Shown piece after piece: positions 63,670-64,000 of a DNA stretch of 64,000 nt; position 1 is the first letter of the stretch, and the number at the start of each line of letters is the position of its first letter. Location: assembly GCF_000739655.1 (NCBI RefSeq), contig NZ_BATR01000162.1, positions 183,553 to 247,552 of the forward strand, given 5' to 3'. Source of the DNA: Verrucomicrobium sp. BvORR106. GTDB lineage: Bacteria; Verrucomicrobiota; Verrucomicrobiia; Verrucomicrobiales; Verrucomicrobiaceae. The position numbers were made by a program, and so were the translations under genes. Below the pieces are notes generated by a model. That model saw only the letters and a program-made list of their open reading frames with translations. It was not told the origin of the DNA and did no database searches.

Positions 63670-64000
63670 CTATCCGGCGAAGTAGCCCCCGTTGAGGTCA
63701 TCGGCCAGATGCAGGGCGGTGAAGCCCAACCACACCACCAGGAACCCGGCGAGGAGCAGTTTCTCCAGTGAGAAGGTCCGTCCACCCAGCCGCACTGGCA
63801 TGTCTTTCAGCAAGCCATGCACCACTGCCATGCAGAACAGCAACGGCACCAGCGAGATGGAATTCACCAACCGCGGCCCCACCTTGAGCGTGGTGAACCA
63901 GCCGAACAGGTAGCAAAACGCCGTCATCAGCCCCGCCACGTAGAGCAGCTCCCATTTCCATTTCAGCACCCCCAGGGACGCCTGCTCCCAGTTCACCGCC
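63670..64000 (-). CDS. Membrane protein of unknown function, probably incomplete at the right edge
   Basis: At least 108 residues, with three hydrophobic segments (WELLYVAGLMTAFCYLFGWF, SISLVPLLFCMAVVHGLL and LLLAGFLVVWLGFTALHL). The first in-frame start codon visible is a GTG at 63996; the frame is open to the window edge, so the true start may lie outside. No family recognised. The gene is followed by the hairpin at 63627 and lies upstream, on the same strand, of the 1207-residue cytochrome-LRR protein. Confidence 0.55.
   Translation of the reverse strand, partial: AVNWEQASLGVLKWKWELLYVAGLMTAFCYLFGWFTTLKVGPRLVNSISLVPLLFCMAVVHGLLKDMPVRLGGRTFSLEKLLLAGFLVVWLGFTALHLADDLNGGYFAG

Noticed and set aside
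1..64000. tRNA, rRNA or an insertion sequence
   Set aside because: I found no cloverleaf-like or rRNA-like tract and no transposase among the supported genes.

Overview
The window looks like chromosomal DNA of a member of the Verrucomicrobiota (PVC superphylum), most likely order Verrucomicrobiales. The support is the density of PVC-type protein families: planctomycete-type CxxCH cytochromes, DUF1592/DUF1552 and DUF1549/DUF1553/DUF1501 pairs, and two giant DUF1080-dehydrogenase-cytochrome fusions. Other support is high GC with GC-rich third codon positions, a system II (ResB/CcsA) cytochrome maturation pair, FabV as enoyl reductase, and hairpin-rich intergenic repeats. The species call is inference. 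I see no rRNA, tRNA, CRISPR array, prophage or intact insertion sequence. Few of the starts I inspected carry a clear Shine-Dalgarno sequence, so many starts were chosen from signal peptides and ATG codons.

Layout. 1-6.7 kb: secreted carbohydrate and redox proteins on the + strand (GH-A-like hydrolase, sorbosone-dehydrogenase-like propeller, DUF1592 dihaem protein with its DUF1552 partner). 6.7-15.5 kb, - strand: a lipoprotein hydrolase, a hairpin-dense repeat region (7.7-8.3 kb), a DUF1501/DUF1549-DUF1553 operon, an AraC regulator, a methyltransferase and a FAD oxidoreductase. 15.7-20.1 kb: a 1459-residue DUF1080-propeller-HEAT-LamG-cytochrome fusion. 20.2-26 kb: a YiiX-like permuted papain-fold protein, a frameshifted polyvalent-kinase-like gene, a CocE-type hydrolase and fabV. 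26-44.5 kb: mostly small membrane proteins, lipoproteins, two alpha/beta hydrolases, a second GH-A-like hydrolase, LysE and VOC proteins, a lipocalin, two LuxR-type regulators, a second FAD oxidoreductase, and a pair of paralogous small membrane proteins around an unknown gene. 44.5-48.3 kb: the second giant DUF1080-dehydrogenase-cytochrome fusion. 48.6-49.9 kb: an S41 peptidase gene broken by three frame changes. 49.9-54 kb: a delta-60-repeat surface protein. 54-63.5 kb, - strand: DUF502, CcsA, ResB, a lipoprotein, and a 1207-residue membrane protein with three haem-c sites and two leucine-rich-repeat blocks. An incomplete membrane protein lies at the right edge.

How the genes may work together. 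Many products carry signal peptides and c-type haem motifs. CcsA/ResB supply the maturation machinery for those cytochromes. The cytochrome-linked propeller dehydrogenases, DUF1080 (3-keto-disaccharide-hydrolase-like) domains, FAD oxidoreductases and glycoside hydrolases fit extracytoplasmic oxidation and cleavage of polysaccharides or glycosides feeding electrons to the membrane. This overall picture is inference; no substrate can be read from the sequence.
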